In this document: one piece after another, positions 26,801-41,800 of the stretch
How positions within the stretch are numbered: the stretch's first letter is position 1
How the letters are laid out: every line of letters starts with the position of its first letter
Assembly: GCF_932526225.1 (NCBI RefSeq)
Contig: NC_064034.1
Span: 4,884,001 to 4,948,000 of the forward strand
Direction: 5' to 3'
Length of the DNA: 64,000 bases
Source: Nematostella vectensis
Lineage: Eukaryota > Cnidaria > Anthozoa > Actiniaria > Edwardsiidae
Notes under the pieces: model-generated
Database searches by the model: none
The model's input: the letters and a program-made list of their open reading frames with translations, nothing else
What the model was told of the DNA's origin: nothing
Made by a program: the position numbers and the translations under genes

Positions 26801-29800
26801 TCTAGCATTTACTGTTCCACCATGAAGACTCCGTCCTGCTCTGATGTACTCTCTTGCATTTACTGTTCCACCATGAAGACTCCGTCGTGCTCTGATGTGC
26901 ACTCTAGCATTTACTTCACCACATCGTTAGGCTAGTGAGGCTCTTGTCGATGATATAACACGTTTCTCGTTTCTCACGTTTCTCCTCATTGGTTTTAGAT
27001 GGCTCTGTATTCACAAAACCGGTCAAGGTGGCCACGCTAGCGCGCGTCGCATTGTAAAAGCACGCTTATTTTTATCATAATTATACGTATAGGTACTCAG
27101 GTATCCAGAATACATAAGGCGCATCTGACCTTTTTGAGAACGCGCAGACCTTCATGGATGGGCAGTGGTAGACCGGCGATGGTGGATCGATCACTGATAA
27201 GAGAACATGTGGTGTTAAAAATAGAGACACAACCGCCCCTAGGACCCAGGGTAAAGCCTCTGAGATTCAGCAGCCATTTTGTCATCCTGGCTATACTTTC
27301 GATTTGGTAAATGAGCTATAATCAGATGATGATTTGATCAGATAATTTGTTTTCCAATATCAAATGAAAACAATAAGAATGTTGTGGCTGACAAGGGCTC
27401 TTTAACTCACGCTCTCCCCAAAGGCTCCTTTTCCCTGGATCCCTTGGGATAGGGTGTGTGGCAAAGTCATAATCATAAGATCATAAGATGAAAGCTACTT
27501 TGTTATTGTTAGAAAAAATACTGATTGAGGGTATCAAGACTGCTGCAATAAAAAAAGTATCAAAGGTAATAAACGCTTAGTACTTTCCTGCCACAACGAC
27601 CTTAAAGAAATATGAACACCAACTTCCCTTCACCTTAGACCGATTATAATCACATATCTTAACTATCATACGTGCTACCCTCGATAGAGCGACAAGTTTT
27701 GGTTGTGATGTTGTTTACACTGTAAAATCACTCTAAAAAGAAGGAATTTATATTGAAACAGAAATGTGTTTATAGTATGGGCAGTTGTCCAGTGGCGATT
27801 GAGGGAGGTAAATCTTTACCGACCTATGGCACTAGTAAGGGGTCTAGATATTGTATATGGAATTTGCCTAGCTCGCGTCCTTAACAAGCCGTGGAAACTC
27901 GGCACTACCCGGAATAAGACCGGTTCTATTAAAGAGGACTCTGGACAACTCGGAATGAGTTCTGTGCTAATCGAGAAGGACTGGTTACGACTCGAAATGA
28001 AGTCAGGTTAAAAGGACTGGGAACCATCCGGAATGAACTCAATGCTATTTGAGGGGACTCAGGACCATTTGGAATGATCTCAATGCTATTTCAGAGGACT
28101 CGGAACCATTCGGAATGAACTCAATGTAATTGGAGAGGACTCGGAACCATCTGGAATAATCTCGGCGCTATTCGGTAGCACTTGTTACCACTCGGAATAA
28201 GCATGGTGCTATTCGGGAGGACTCGTTGCCATTCGGAATAGATTTATTTAGGGAAAGGTGATATTTGGGAAGGGCAAGATTCCATTGAAGCTGATGGATT
28301 TCCTTACAGGAAGTCCAACAGTAATTTTCTCCGCTTATCCGCTTGTTCCAGGAATACAAGCTCGTAGAATCAGAGCCCAAAAAAAACTTCTTGAGTTCGT
28401 GGATAATGAAAATAGACAGGTCTATGGTTAGGCAGCTGCTTTAATCTTGGCCGACGTCAATAAGATTTCAACGTTGGATGACACACGGCAACGACCCTAG
28501 AAATGAAGAGGCGATTAACTGACGATATCCCACTTTTAATAACAGGTTCACTTGTGCAGGCTACGAAGGCATTCCACCAGGCGTTCTTACCCGGATTTTC
28601 TTTTACTGGTACGAATTGTATCTCGTTCCACGCCAAACGCTGCCTCACAGCTCATTTACGAGCACAGAAAGCCCGGTAAGAACGGCAAACAGAAAGCTCG
28701 GAAAGAAGGCCTAGGACCAGACAGAGCACAGGAAGCCCGGTAAAAACGCCTAGTACTAGACAGAACACAGGAAGCCCGGTGAGAGCGCCTAGGACTAGAC
28801 AGAACACAGGAAGCCCGGTAAGAGCGCCTAGGAGTAGACAGAACACAGGAAGCCCGGTAAGAGCGCCTTGGACCGGGGTAAACACAGAAAACCCGGGTAA
28901 GGACACCTGGGACTAGGCTAAACACAGGAAAACCGGTAAGGACGCCTAGGACTAAGCTATAAGCCCATACCAATTTTATATGCTTTCTTGGAAAACGAGG
29001 AATTTCAGAGAAATTGGCTCTTACAATCTATTTTATATTTTGGAAGATAGCGGATTCAAACATGTGCAAATAAAGAGAAGAACAACAACAGTAACGTAAC
29101 CTAAGTAAAAACAACTTCGAGATAAAAATACCTTCACAAATGAAAACGCATAAAAAGCTCTAGCGATACAGGAAGCGCTTTAAAAATACATCAGATATTT
29201 ACAAAAACAAAACACTTCGACATGCGGAAGAGAAACAAGTGTTCATGTTTTGTTATGGCCAACGTGATGTCGGGGTCTCGCGATTTCCATATATGCTCTA
29301 GGATAAATATGTTTATAGATATGTGTGTTTGTATAGTTACGTTTTATTTACGTTTTATTAGCGCGTTGAGGCGCAGATAACAACCTTTTTTACTAACGCT
29401 TGTAAGACATTTGCTATCGAAGGACTATGCTTTTAGAGGTGTGACGAGAAAAAACCCTTAGCATTTTCCACAGAGGACCCTCACTAAACCAAGGCCTTAC
29501 ACGGAGAGTAGAGTAGAAAAATAAATAGTATGTTTTTTTTACACGGGTAACATTTCTAGTAACATTCCCGAAAAGTTGTTAGGACCCCAAGGAAAGAATA
29601 AAGAAACTTTGATCTGGCAATAAATTAACACAGAATCGTATCAAGCTGAAAAGGCTTATGCTTAAGTAAGCACAATGCTTGAGAATACAGCGCTTTCTTC
29701 TTCGCTTGCAAAAATCACGCCGGAAATAGTCATTTAGACACTCTTGGCCGAGCGCCAGCCATGACTCCCATTCAGCGATTAAACCAGAGTTACATACTGC

Positions 29801-32800
29801 GTCAACACAACATAGCACATTCACCGAAACAATAATTACATGTATGTGATTAGCATGCGTGACTCCGTGAGTGCGTTACGCTGGAATTGCGTCACCTTTG
29901 GGTTATGATAAAAGGCAATAAATGTAAAGCAATCAAGGGAGGTTATGCCTCGCTAATAACCTGTCTGTGAACCACATTTCGGCAAGCTCGTAATCCAAAG
30001 AGAATAAAGAATTCCGTGTTCGGGACAGGGGCGGGTTCGACTTTGAACCAATCGGTCAAGGGAGGAAATAATCGTCGCGGGATGAAACCATCTGAGCCGC
30101 TTACAAACGAACTGTGAGGTTTAGAGACACTGTACTAAAACCTCGGTAGATTTAACTGGAAGAGCAGTGTAAATAACAATCGGCAAATGGAGACAAGACA
30201 AAAACCTGCCGAAGGATCATAAAAATCAAGCATGCCCGGGGAGGTTAGATGATAAGTCAACTGAAAAAACCTGCAGTTTTGCTATCACGTATATCATATG
30301 TCACAGATAAACATGCATCGGCTAAAATGCAGAATACCCGTCCACTTATTTGCATTTTCCTTGTATTTACTGTCTCGTTCTATAGAAATCGAGGTGTGAA
30401 GTCTCATTGTTAACTTTTTGTGGACGGGTATTCTGCAGTTGCTCCCATGCTTTTCTAATATTTTAATGGCACCTAGACTAGCAGAAGTGTTTTTGTATCC
30501 TGCAATGCTAAGCTTTAGCATCAGCTACGCCGGAAGTGTGTGAATAAAAATGAGGACTCATTTTATAAAATAATTTCGCACAAATGCATGCGCACTGGTG
30601 GTGCCTGCCCCGTGTCAAGATGCGTCCCCTTTTTGCCCCCTTTACAATATATGGGCAATGGTTAACGCTTAGTGTGAAACAAGTGTTATCATAGTGATGG
30701 TGGCGCTTGAAGAAAACTCCGTGACGCCCTGTCTCAGTCGCAACAACTCTCAAACTACTTCCGATCGTCACCTGTCTAGTATGCGGAAATTACCGGAATC
30801 CTGTGCAGACCGAAATCGCATCAGGAAAACCTCAAAACTCCCTCTCGCTCGGGACGTCAGATAAGTCGCTCTCTGAGTAAAGGCGAATACGACGCAATCA
30901 GCACAATGTCGCGCGGTCTAAAAATAACCGCCATATTATAAGCAAGCTGAGGCAGCAAGTAGAAGTGACTAGTGATTACGGCTGGTTATTGACCGAGTGC
31001 TGGGAGATTATTCACAGCACAGGGCTAGCCTGTCATCAGAGCCGTGTGTGTGTCAATGTGATCTGACAGCAATCAAAACCTCGTGACGTGATCGCTAGCG
31101 GCGGGACCAGCACAGTACTGGCTCAACACTTAGGAATGCAGCACGAACAGTAGGACCGAGCAGTAAAACCAACAGGACGCGAGAACACGACTCAAAACGA
31201 CACACAGACCTCGGACAAGATGCCCCGCTCGTTTCTAGTCAAGAAAACATGCGATAAGAAGGCTCTCTTGCTCCGTAACGGGCCGGTAATGACGCGCGAG
31301 GAGGGTGAGTATTTGCAATGCCTGTTTGTGCACTTGTTGTTTTTCTCGCCGCGGGTAACAAGTGTACTAACACAAACTCGTGATTCGCTCGGGTGTTCGC
31401 TATTCTCGCCGCTACAAGAACCAGGCATACTATTTCGCTGTTCTATTCAAATGGAAATTTGCTGTAGAGTGGGTACATTGGGTTTATTTAGGCTCGACGG
31501 GCAAGAAATCGATGCGTTATCATTGGCATACCTTAGGACTTAGCTCTCGACATTTTATTCACTTGATAGGAGGCAAGAGCGTAGAGTCACACCGCAAGGG
31601 TAGTTCTCCCGAGAGAGTGGAAAATGAAGACAAGGCGGACAAGCGATTGCAATATTGGAATGGTTTAGGAACCAGCCTGGTGTACCCGGCTGAAGTGACT
31701 AGCGTTCCTGGCTTGCACAATAAACCCACCGAATTCTGCATAGACGTGAAATACGAGCGCTCAAACACCAAGGATGATGTTGACATGGGCCTAAGCCGGG
31801 AGCTGGAATACGGCACGAAAACTGCGTCTTTAACCGCGGAGGAATCGCGACCCAAACACCAATGCCATCAGTGCAACAAGGGCTACTCCACACCACTCGG
31901 TCTCGCCAAACATCAACAATTCCACTGCAACACGCACCACAAGAAATCGTTCACCTGTAAGCACTGTGACAAGATCTACGTGTCCCTGGGTGCACTCAAG
32001 ATGCACATTCGCACGCACACTCTACCGTGCAAGTGTTCTATATGCGGCAAGGCGTTTAGCAGACCGTGGCTGCTTCAGGGACATATAAGGACTCACACAG
32101 GAGAAAAACCATACCAGTGCACCAACTGCAAGCGAGCGTTCGCTGATAGATCAAACCTGCGCGCTCACATGCAGACTCACGCGGTGGTAAAAAAGTACTC
32201 GTGCTCGCGGTGCAAAAAGTCTTTCTCTCGAATGTCGCTACTCGTCAAACATGAAGACTCGGGCTGCCCGTCACAAGGATAGATAGAGGAGTTAGCTATC
32301 CTGCCAGTTAAATCACCCGCTGATACGCCAAACGACACGCGCAACACCTTACACTAAGCGCTGTGTGCCCAAAGAGACCATATGTACATAGTTATCGAAA
32401 CAGATCACTAGAAGGACTCACTGAGACCTTTAGAGAATTATAGTGAATGCATAGTTTGAACGTGATTGATAGAGGCTATTCACATTATCCAAGGGATTGG
32501 TATTCAGAATTAAGGCGATTATAATTATCAAAGGTTGATGAGGAACTCGTAGATCTGCAGGTAATTATCAAGGTAGTGACGCCGCCGAGCTCGATATCAT
32601 CGCTTGCAAACGCGCAAAAATCCACCCAAAGGAATTCTCTTTAGTTTATTGTGCAAAGAATAATACGCCATTTCCGCTGGCGGTGAAAGAGTTGAATAGG
32701 GCATCCGTAGGTTTCCTGGCGCGGGGATGGGAGCCGCTGCAGGTTGTGTAAGAGACTGGTTGAAATACGAAAAACAGGTTCGTTGAAGATAAGACCCCGC

Positions 32801-35800
32801 GCCTGGTCTATCGCACCGATAAATTTAATCATGCCAAACACAAATTTAATCCACAAGTGGGGTGAGATATGTTATTGTTCTTGAGACTGTAAAGAGGCTT
32901 TCATAATAAAAAAAAGTGCCATTTGTGCAGGTGATTTGCGTTATAATGTGGTGCTGGTTTGGGTTTCGCCTCCCTGCAACAGGTTGAATATGTCAATGAA
33001 CGCTATTCTGCGAAGCGATAAGGCCAATCACTGATACAGCGATGCTTCTTTTTGATCGCAATCGCATGCAGTTAAGCGTAGTGAGCAAGCCAAGCGATAT
33101 CTCGCACACATTACCCAGTGCATGCGAGATATAAACAGGCCATGGGTAATCAACCCGAACAGCGCGCCAATGGTGACGAAATAATCAATACGTTACGCTA
33201 GAAGTTTACACGCACATCTATCAACCAACACACAATGGTCCAATTCAGCTGCTATCGAGCGCAGTTTATTTTTCTGCGACGCTGCAGGATAGTGGTCCAA
33301 TGGGAAGGTCTCAGCGCGATAATGCAGCGTCAGTAGAGTTGAGATAACACTAGAAAGGGTCGCCCTAATGAGCCGCAATGTGCGTAATCAAGTGCACACG
33401 AACAATGCCGGTACCGAGCGAGGTTTGACCTCCACGCCACGCCTGGCGCTCGCAATAGAACTAACACCTGCACAAAGGCACTCGTTCACGAGGCTCGCAC
33501 CACCTAGAAATACTGAAGCAAGTCTTCCAAACGACAATCAAACATCTGAGCACACCCCATTTCCTTTATTTGGCGTTAGACTCGCACCCGTATAGCGCGT
33601 TGATGTGGATTTAGTCCATTAGAATGTGCCATTAGTCTCGCACTTGCATACTAGCCCGGGCATCAGGTTTCGCCTGATGTAATTACATTGCCTTTTACGG
33701 CCGCGTGACTCCAAAGTGTTTTCGAGGGATGTTCACGGATATCAAAGAAGCACGAGGATTTCCTGAGGGTTAGTGAGCATGCGGGTCATGCCGTAAGGAC
33801 TGGACTGAGGTTCAAATCATGCGAGACGAATGTCCGAGAGATTTTTCCTTAAACCTATAAAATGGCGGCAGACACGCCACTACACTTCGCGCAGAGTCTA
33901 TTAAGTTTCAGCATTGTGATGTCAGGCAGTATATACGCCTAAACTAGTGACTGTGAAATGGCGCAGAGTCTATCTGGTTTCAGCAGTTGTTAGGCAGTAT
34001 ATACGCCTACCCTACTAACTATGGTCTATCCGGTTTCAGCACTTGTGAGGCGGTAAATACGCCTAAACTAGTGACTGTGACATGGCGCAGAGTTTTTCTC
34101 AGTGGTTTTCAGGTCGCACCCCGTGGGGGCGGTCACTGTCTCAGCGCGTATTCTCCGCATGCTATTGCCCCCTGAAGAGCAAGCACTGCTTTGCTAGCAA
34201 ACCGCTAGATTCCAGCAGACTATAGCGCTCACCCTCGAATAGGACCAATACACATGTTATTACTCCCCGCAATAACACAATCAAGACTCTCTTCTATTGC
34301 AGGGTTTCAAATACTTTCTTAAGCAATAAGCTAATATTCAACACGCAAAACCGTTAAAGTTTTGTTGCTTGAAATGATTGTCGTAGTCATGAATATGAGA
34401 ATATAGTCCCAAGGTGACGGGTATTGGCCATAAAAGCAGCAGTAACAGATAGCCCTCCAATCGACCCTTTACTGATTATTGCACTTGCAGCAAGATCAAG
34501 TTTCCATAAGGCTATTATTGACCTTCACAATATTAAAGAGGTACTTTCCTTGTTCGAGCAGAGATTCTGAGATCTATGTTTCGAATTAGAAAAGATTATA
34601 ACGGAGAATCGCTAGCTGTGGCATGCTTGCGTCAGATTGCATTCGCGCAAGTAAAAAAAAATAGGACATTCTCTCTCGTGAATGTGTGGAATGTTTTCCT
34701 GTTGTCGTAAGATTGTTTTATTCATATATCGGCATTGTAAGTAAATCACACACTTTCTAAAATCAAAGACAAAAGACATGATGAATACTTTGTCTTGAGA
34801 GTATCTCGAACGCGAGTAAACGCTGGCACAGGTTCAATCGAGACCTCTCAGTGGCCATGTGATCAGGCAGTCTGAAAACGTTAATCTAAACTCACTGATA
34901 ACGCGATGGCTGGCTGTTGCGCTCAAAATAACCGATAGTGCCTGCTTGAATGATAATAACTCGTCGAGATCACTTCCGAGGACGAATTCCGCAAGAGATA
35001 CCGAAAGATGCAAACTAGTATTAGCCTGAGGGGTCAGACCATGAGCGCAGTGACGGTTGCAAGGTTTGGTATCCTAATCGATTTTTAGTGTACTTTGGAT
35101 AGAAACACTAGAAATCGCCAACTAAAGAGTTTCAACTGCAGAAACTCTTAGTTTTTCTTTCACATATATCAACTACTCAGCGACACTTGTTTTGAAAGGT
35201 ATTCATTTACCTCATGGTATTTATAGCACTATTGATGAAGGAGTAAAGGTCGTCAATGCCTAACCATGGGTTATATGTCCCATTCTTAAAGGCGGAAACG
35301 TATCGTCCAAATAAACCTCACTTCTACTTAGGCCCTATCAAACTTGGCTTGGCTCCCAAATTCTGCATGGGCAGGAACTCTGCTAAGATACTTAACTCGC
35401 ATTGGGTTATGTAGCGTCTGTACAATCAACACTTGCTTCGCCCCCGATCATTTGACCTTTGCGACTTTTCTGTAAATATTCAACACGCAAAACAGTGAAA
35501 TATTCAGAAGCAGGATATGGCATATTACGGGCATATTTTCCACGCGTATTAACGTAGGTTCTTTAGAAACCATTAAAAATACATAGCTTAACCTCGGGGG
35601 AAATCGCTATCTTAAGCCTGCTCATTTCCCTGCTAAAAGAAGTCCCGAGGACACCTCTGTTGGGACATGCACATGTGAAATAAATGCCACCATGGGGCCT
35701 TTCTTCGAGATTTTCGGTCTACTTCAACTATTTTGCGCTGCAGCGGTGTACAAATCGCGCTGCTTCCATAGAAAAGTCCTTTGTTCCCACAGTGCTATCT

Positions 35801-38800
35801 GATGTCTGCACGACAGTGGCTAATATCGGTGATTTGGAAAATGCGCAACAACTGATAACCACCTGTCTGTCGCGGGAGGAGACATCGGTATACGACATGA
35901 TAGTCACTCTATAACGCCGCCATGTAATAATCATAGCTCTCCTTAAAGGGGAAACGGAGTGTTTCCGATAAACAGACTGACACTTTTCCTGAGACTAGAA
36001 ATTTCTAGTGCGAAATGCGAAACGGGACCCTAGGGAGAAAGGTTTTTATTTCAAGGGGAAATAAAAACAGGGGATTTTCAACACTGGTGCCAGGAACTCA
36101 GGGTGGATTTTTAAACAACGCTGGCTCTTACACTAATCCTCGCATCGTCTAGGGATGAGCGCCGACCGGAAGTGAGTGGTCATGAGGCGAGCACGCTCCG
36201 TCTAGAGTGCGTCCAGGGGCACGACATAATGATTTGCACTTGGGCTGTGTGTGTGCACTTGTTTTTGAAAAAAAGCGCTCCGCTGCGTGTGGTTTTCCAT
36301 GCGTTCATCGCGAGATTAAACGAGAAAAAAAAAGCGCTGGTTAAAACATGATTCTAAAAAACGGCGTTCTGCAGGCAAATATTACATCAAATATATAGTA
36401 GAACAAGATTGCTGTTTTATCCTTTCTCTTTCGACGCAGTCACGAAAAAAAAAACTCCATCCAAAGGCTAAGGTTAAATTTGAGGCTACGCCAGGCCCCA
36501 GGGGCGAACAGGATAGCAAAAAAAAAAAAATAATAATAATAATAATAGGGGCCATAGTAATCGAGTAAAATTGTTGGAAGGCTGTGGTTCACTGCGACAG
36601 TCTGTGGGATTATCTCTTATCGTAGATTAGTCGGAATAAGAGGGACTAAAACAGAGAATATGGCGGAAAGTGGCGGCATACAGAAGTGACCGCATGCTCG
36701 AAGATCCCGCGTACTTTGCGGGCGCTCTCGGAGTGAAGCTCGAGACTCTGGTACCCCGCTCCCAAAGGCTGCAAAGTACGCTGGACCTTCGAGCATGGAG
36801 TGACCGTGGATTCGTTTACACGTAAGGACTCTTACATTTGACCCATTTCCTGTTTCCCTCTACTCTACTCTATAATTTACCGAAAACAAGATTTACGTAA
36901 GCCAGGTATGCATGGAAGGTCTAGTGCAAACTGCAGGTGATTGAAAAACAACTTGCACAGCACTGCGAGCGCGCGACGACACGTGATAAGAACACTCCGC
37001 TGGCTGTGGGGACCTGGTGAGGAATTCGTGAACAAAATTCCCGCCAAAGACAAGTGCAGAACTCACGAGCCATACACTCATCAATGCGAACTTTACCAAA
37101 CTGTTTGAGGAAGACAACCATTTTCATTGTAGGTTGATTGACAGTTCTCTTAATACGCTGTGACAGATAATGGCTTCCCAGATGCTAAGACCGCGCAACA
37201 GGGTTTGTGTGGCTATGAGTATTTTATTTGTTTTTATATCGAAGTGCCGATTTGACAGACAGGTTGATTGACAGTTCTTTTAGTATGCTGTGACAGCTCG
37301 ATGGTTTTCCAGATTCTGGGCCGCGCTAGGGTTTGTGGGCATATTGCTTATTTTTGTAGCGATTCGCATGTTTTCTGTCTCAGGAATTCCAACCAAGAGA
37401 ACCTTGCTTGTCGCAGCGCCATGACGTAAGTCCACATTAGAGTGGGGATTAACGTCTGTTGTTTGTTTTTGTAGCGAATCGCATGTTTACTGTCTCAGGA
37501 GTTCCAACTGAGAGAATCTGTCTCGGTGGTGTGCGACGGTGTACGGGTCACGAAGCCTGGGTTTTTGCTACCAATGCGAAGTTGTTTTCTTAGAAAACCA
37601 AACTCGTCAAATCCTTCTCCTAATGGAAAATCTCTTCTGTTTCTGAGAGGGCTAAAGTCTAATCTCAAGTGCATGACAGCGTCTAGGAACACACGCAGCC
37701 TTATCTAGAAACACAGGTAGATACGTCCCTATATAAAATACGGATCGTGCCAATTTACGGGTTGTCCCGGGGTCTGAGTCGACTGTTTCAAGGCGTTCAC
37801 TTAACATTCCGCCAAACAACATCTCTGAGCTCCGGGGACCAAAATGACAATGAAAACGTCTGTACGATAAATATTTGAGGCGCATTCACTTTGTCTGTTT
37901 TGTATTCCAAGCGGTGTTGTCACTCCGCTTTTCCGAAACACGAAGATACGTGACGAGGATTAATGACGAAATTGGAAGTATATTATATGTAGTTGAGCTT
38001 TGCACAAAATATCTAAGTTGAAACCCTACAAGAGAGAAACAAAAAAAAAACTTGCCGTGGTCAGGTATAATTCGAATGGCTGTGTCTCCTCCCTCCTAAT
38101 TTAGCAAGAAGGGTAATTACACTGCCAAAGATGTCATTTATATTACATCAAGATCCGTAACCCCAAGAAGCCAGAGAGTAATTTGAATGACTATTAAGTA
38201 TTTTAAAATACACTTTAAAAAAATAAGGTTATCCATTAGAAACTTAATAACCATCTAGAACATGTGGAACACGTTTGCATTTACTCCCAGTCCCTCTTCT
38301 GTATAGGTATGTACTGTACGATACCCCACATCATCCCATACATTAGAGTAAAAGGGCCTATGCTGTTCAACAAACCAAGAAAAGAAGTTCCAGGATTTAC
38401 TTTTGCAGCGGGAATTGGGGGGGGGGGGGATTATCCGAATCCCCAAATTATGCCTACGCACTGCTTGCCACCTTGAATGGGTGCTATTATACTAACCTTC
38501 GCAACTGGAAGCCAACAAACTTGATGCGGGTATTATCTAGAAAATTGTCGAGATCTCTCCCTCTGGGAACAGTATTCAAAGATTTATTAAGTGGATAACG
38601 ATAAACAATTGAAATGATTTGAAATCATTAAATTTTTCTCTGTTTTATCATTTGAGTTTTAGAGTCCTCGTTTGCATTACTCTGACAAAAAAGTTGTACA
38701 CCTTGTACATTGTCATTTGGGTATTTTGTTATTTAAAAAAAAGATCTCGTTCACGGACCGAAAAACGGCTTTTTTACGTTTCATGAGCTGAAACGAACAG

Positions 38801-41800
38801 CATTATTAAAAAATATATAACTAATCCAAATAATGATCTAAAACAAATTACGTTTCACAGACTTAGCTACTGTAAATTTCGATTTACTTACACTCAAAAC
38901 TGATAAATCACGTTCAGTAAAAAGTAAAAATGTCTAAATCTCATTTCACAAAAATCTTTAACCATCCTGTTATATGACTTTTTATTTACTTAATCGAATA
39001 ACCAGGTTGAATAAAAAAAACTCACCTAACTTTAGGTGTTGGTCGAGGCAGAATCCGGACATTCTCTCTCTCCTTGTCAAACTGGGCCACCTCGTCAACC
39101 ATCAGATCTCCTACTGGCCTCCCCCCACCACCTACTATGGGGGGAGGGGTGTGGGGAGTGGGAACCCTGCTGCTTCTGCCTGCCAAGGGTGGTGCGGGGC
39201 ATTGCTCCTCATATGTCGGCGGGAGACCAGCTCGGACTCTTGCCTCTCGTTTAAGCACTTCAATCTGCTTGATTCCACCCAAAGAAGCCTGTAACAAGGA
39301 TTAAATTCCAGATTTTAAAAAAAAACTTTGTAGAATGGTGTTCGGTTTTTATATTAAGTGTAAATACCGGATCTGGCAAAAAAAATATATAGTCAAATAG
39401 TGTAATTACAATCTTCTCAATTGTTTGAGGAAACTAAACAAATTTGTTGTTCTATATTTTCACATATGTATTCACATATATACAAAAAATATATATATAC
39501 AACCAAAAGCTTACTATACAGGAATTTCTGAACATCTGTTCTATTTTTCAACACCTTTTTGAGACACCTTTTCAACATAAAAATTGAATAATGCAGAAAC
39601 CTTCTCTACCATGTGGACACAGTATAACAAACTCACAAGTGAACTTTGTGTTGTCCTATAATAGGTATCACTCAAAACTCACATAAAGAGATTTAAAGAA
39701 CCCTGGTCAGCCACACCTATTTATTTCAAACCAATGTTGGAAGAAAAAACTAGAGAGGAAATCTTAAAACAACTGCCTAAAAAAACAAATGATTCATCTA
39801 CCGAACTCAATCGAAAATATTGCAACAGCTATTGCAATTAAGCCTGTGGAAATGGATGCTTTCTCACACTTTTTACTTTGCTATAGGATGGCAAAATGGC
39901 GGCTGTCAGAAACTCTTTAAGACCCAACTCACAAGAATAGTCTTCCATAGCATGATCAGCACTTTCTTAATGGGGAAATGAGGAGAGCTGCCTGCACAGA
40001 ACTTGAGAACCATCTCAAACAGTATGACAGCTAGGCAGTCATCACCTACAATAGGCAGGCCTAGAAAGAGAGTGTTGAATACAGTGGGACCTCAATATAA
40101 AAGTACTTGATGTTATTTTAGTTTAATCATGTAAATATATAGCAATTATGGCAAACTATAGCAAACTGAAAGTGATTTCTTGTCCTATCCTGTGGTACAG
40201 TATAATACAGAGAACTGATCCTGATTTAATTGTTTTCCTGTTCCATTGCCATATTATCATATCCTCTACAGGGTTCTGTTTCATATACAGTGAAAGCAAA
40301 ATTGTAGAAACTGTTAGAAAAATAAATTAGGGAAGGAATCACATAGATTTTATGCAAGCCCTTTTCACAAACCCTGATTTTTGGTTTGAAAAGTCGGGGC
40401 TCACCCAAGCTATGCACTAAGTGATGCAGGCAGGACAGCAACTAGTGACTTACTTAATTCCTGGCAGAAGAAGTGTTTGATTGACTTGGATTCTGGTGTG
40501 TCAGTCTTGTGTGGCACACGCATCCACTCAACCATTGTGTAAAGCAAATTCAAATAGATTCTAGAAAAATGGAAAACAGTTAAAAATAGTTTGAGCCATC
40601 ATTTATTAAACTTTGCAAATTTGAGTTGGCTTACACCATCCTGGGAGCTTGAGTAACAGTTAGAGATAATTGTACTGTAACAAGCATTTCACTGTATGTA
40701 ACTTTATATATATATATATATATATATATAGTGTTGGTTTGAGAAAAATACAAACTACATAGGTTTCCCTACAGGTCTGTTTCGTGGTTGCCCACTCATC
40801 AGGGGATTTTATATATATATATATATATTTCATAGCAGAGTGCATAGCAAACACTACCTGATATTAATGCTATCAACCATGGATATTGAAGGCTTGTGAA
40901 GGGCTGATGTTGCAGCCTGACTGTCACTGTAAATCAAAGGCAAATGTGAGTCAAGTATCTATAGATCAATCACCAACAAGGTGATCTCACAAACTCACTC
41001 AATCTCCATTTGTAACATCTGCACAATGACAGGGAATGTCTCAGTCTCATAGAGAAGGAGGATATTCTGATTTGTCTGCAAGAAAAGGGTTAAACCATGA
41101 TAATCTGGTTAAACATTAGATTATATTGTTACAGTTTTAATTTAAATAATGAGATACTGCTCGTCACAAAACAAAATCTAAATATACCCACCCAGTATTC
41201 TTGTTCTTCTTTAGTGCTCACTTCTGCAAAGTTTCCTATTTAATAAAATACCAGCACACATTGAATTAAACACCTCAAGCCTTAGATGGCAGAGCTACTG
41301 TACAAATTAAATTTATTTGCTCAAAGATTTTCAATTGAACTTTTGAAACTACTGTTCACAGAATAAATTAAGTTGAATACTTTCCAAAATACCTTTAGGA
41401 CCACAGAGTAAAGTTGAGAACTAAAAGTGTGAAACTAAATATGACAGGGTAAACCCAAGTACATGTACCATACAACTAACGTGTAGCGTAACAATAACAT
41501 TAACCACCAAGCATAAACCTTCAAAATTGTCATCCTTTTATGATCAGATTAGTTATCATGACATGCATGATAAATGATAATAACAATAATAATTTAGAAT
41601 AAAAAGTTATGAATAAACAATACTAGTCCAAAATACATTTTACTATAAACATTGTGGATTTGCAAGGACACCTTTCTACGACTTTGGTTTATTATCATTG
41701 TATTATCATCACCTTGTGCTAAATAAAGCAAGATCCTAGCAGAAGAGACCCTGACATCAGGGTCAACAGACTCCACATGGTCTAGTATGCTCAGGATGTA

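Noticed and set aside
32780-32860. Minus-strand 'KFIGA' translation considered as the missing STRIP exon 11
   Set aside because: No splice sites and no similarity beyond five residues; the true exon was found at 38497-38562 with matching phase and family similarity.
36693-36798. MicroRNA precursor
   Set aside because: Exact 8-bp direct repeats at both ends fit a transposon hairpin better.
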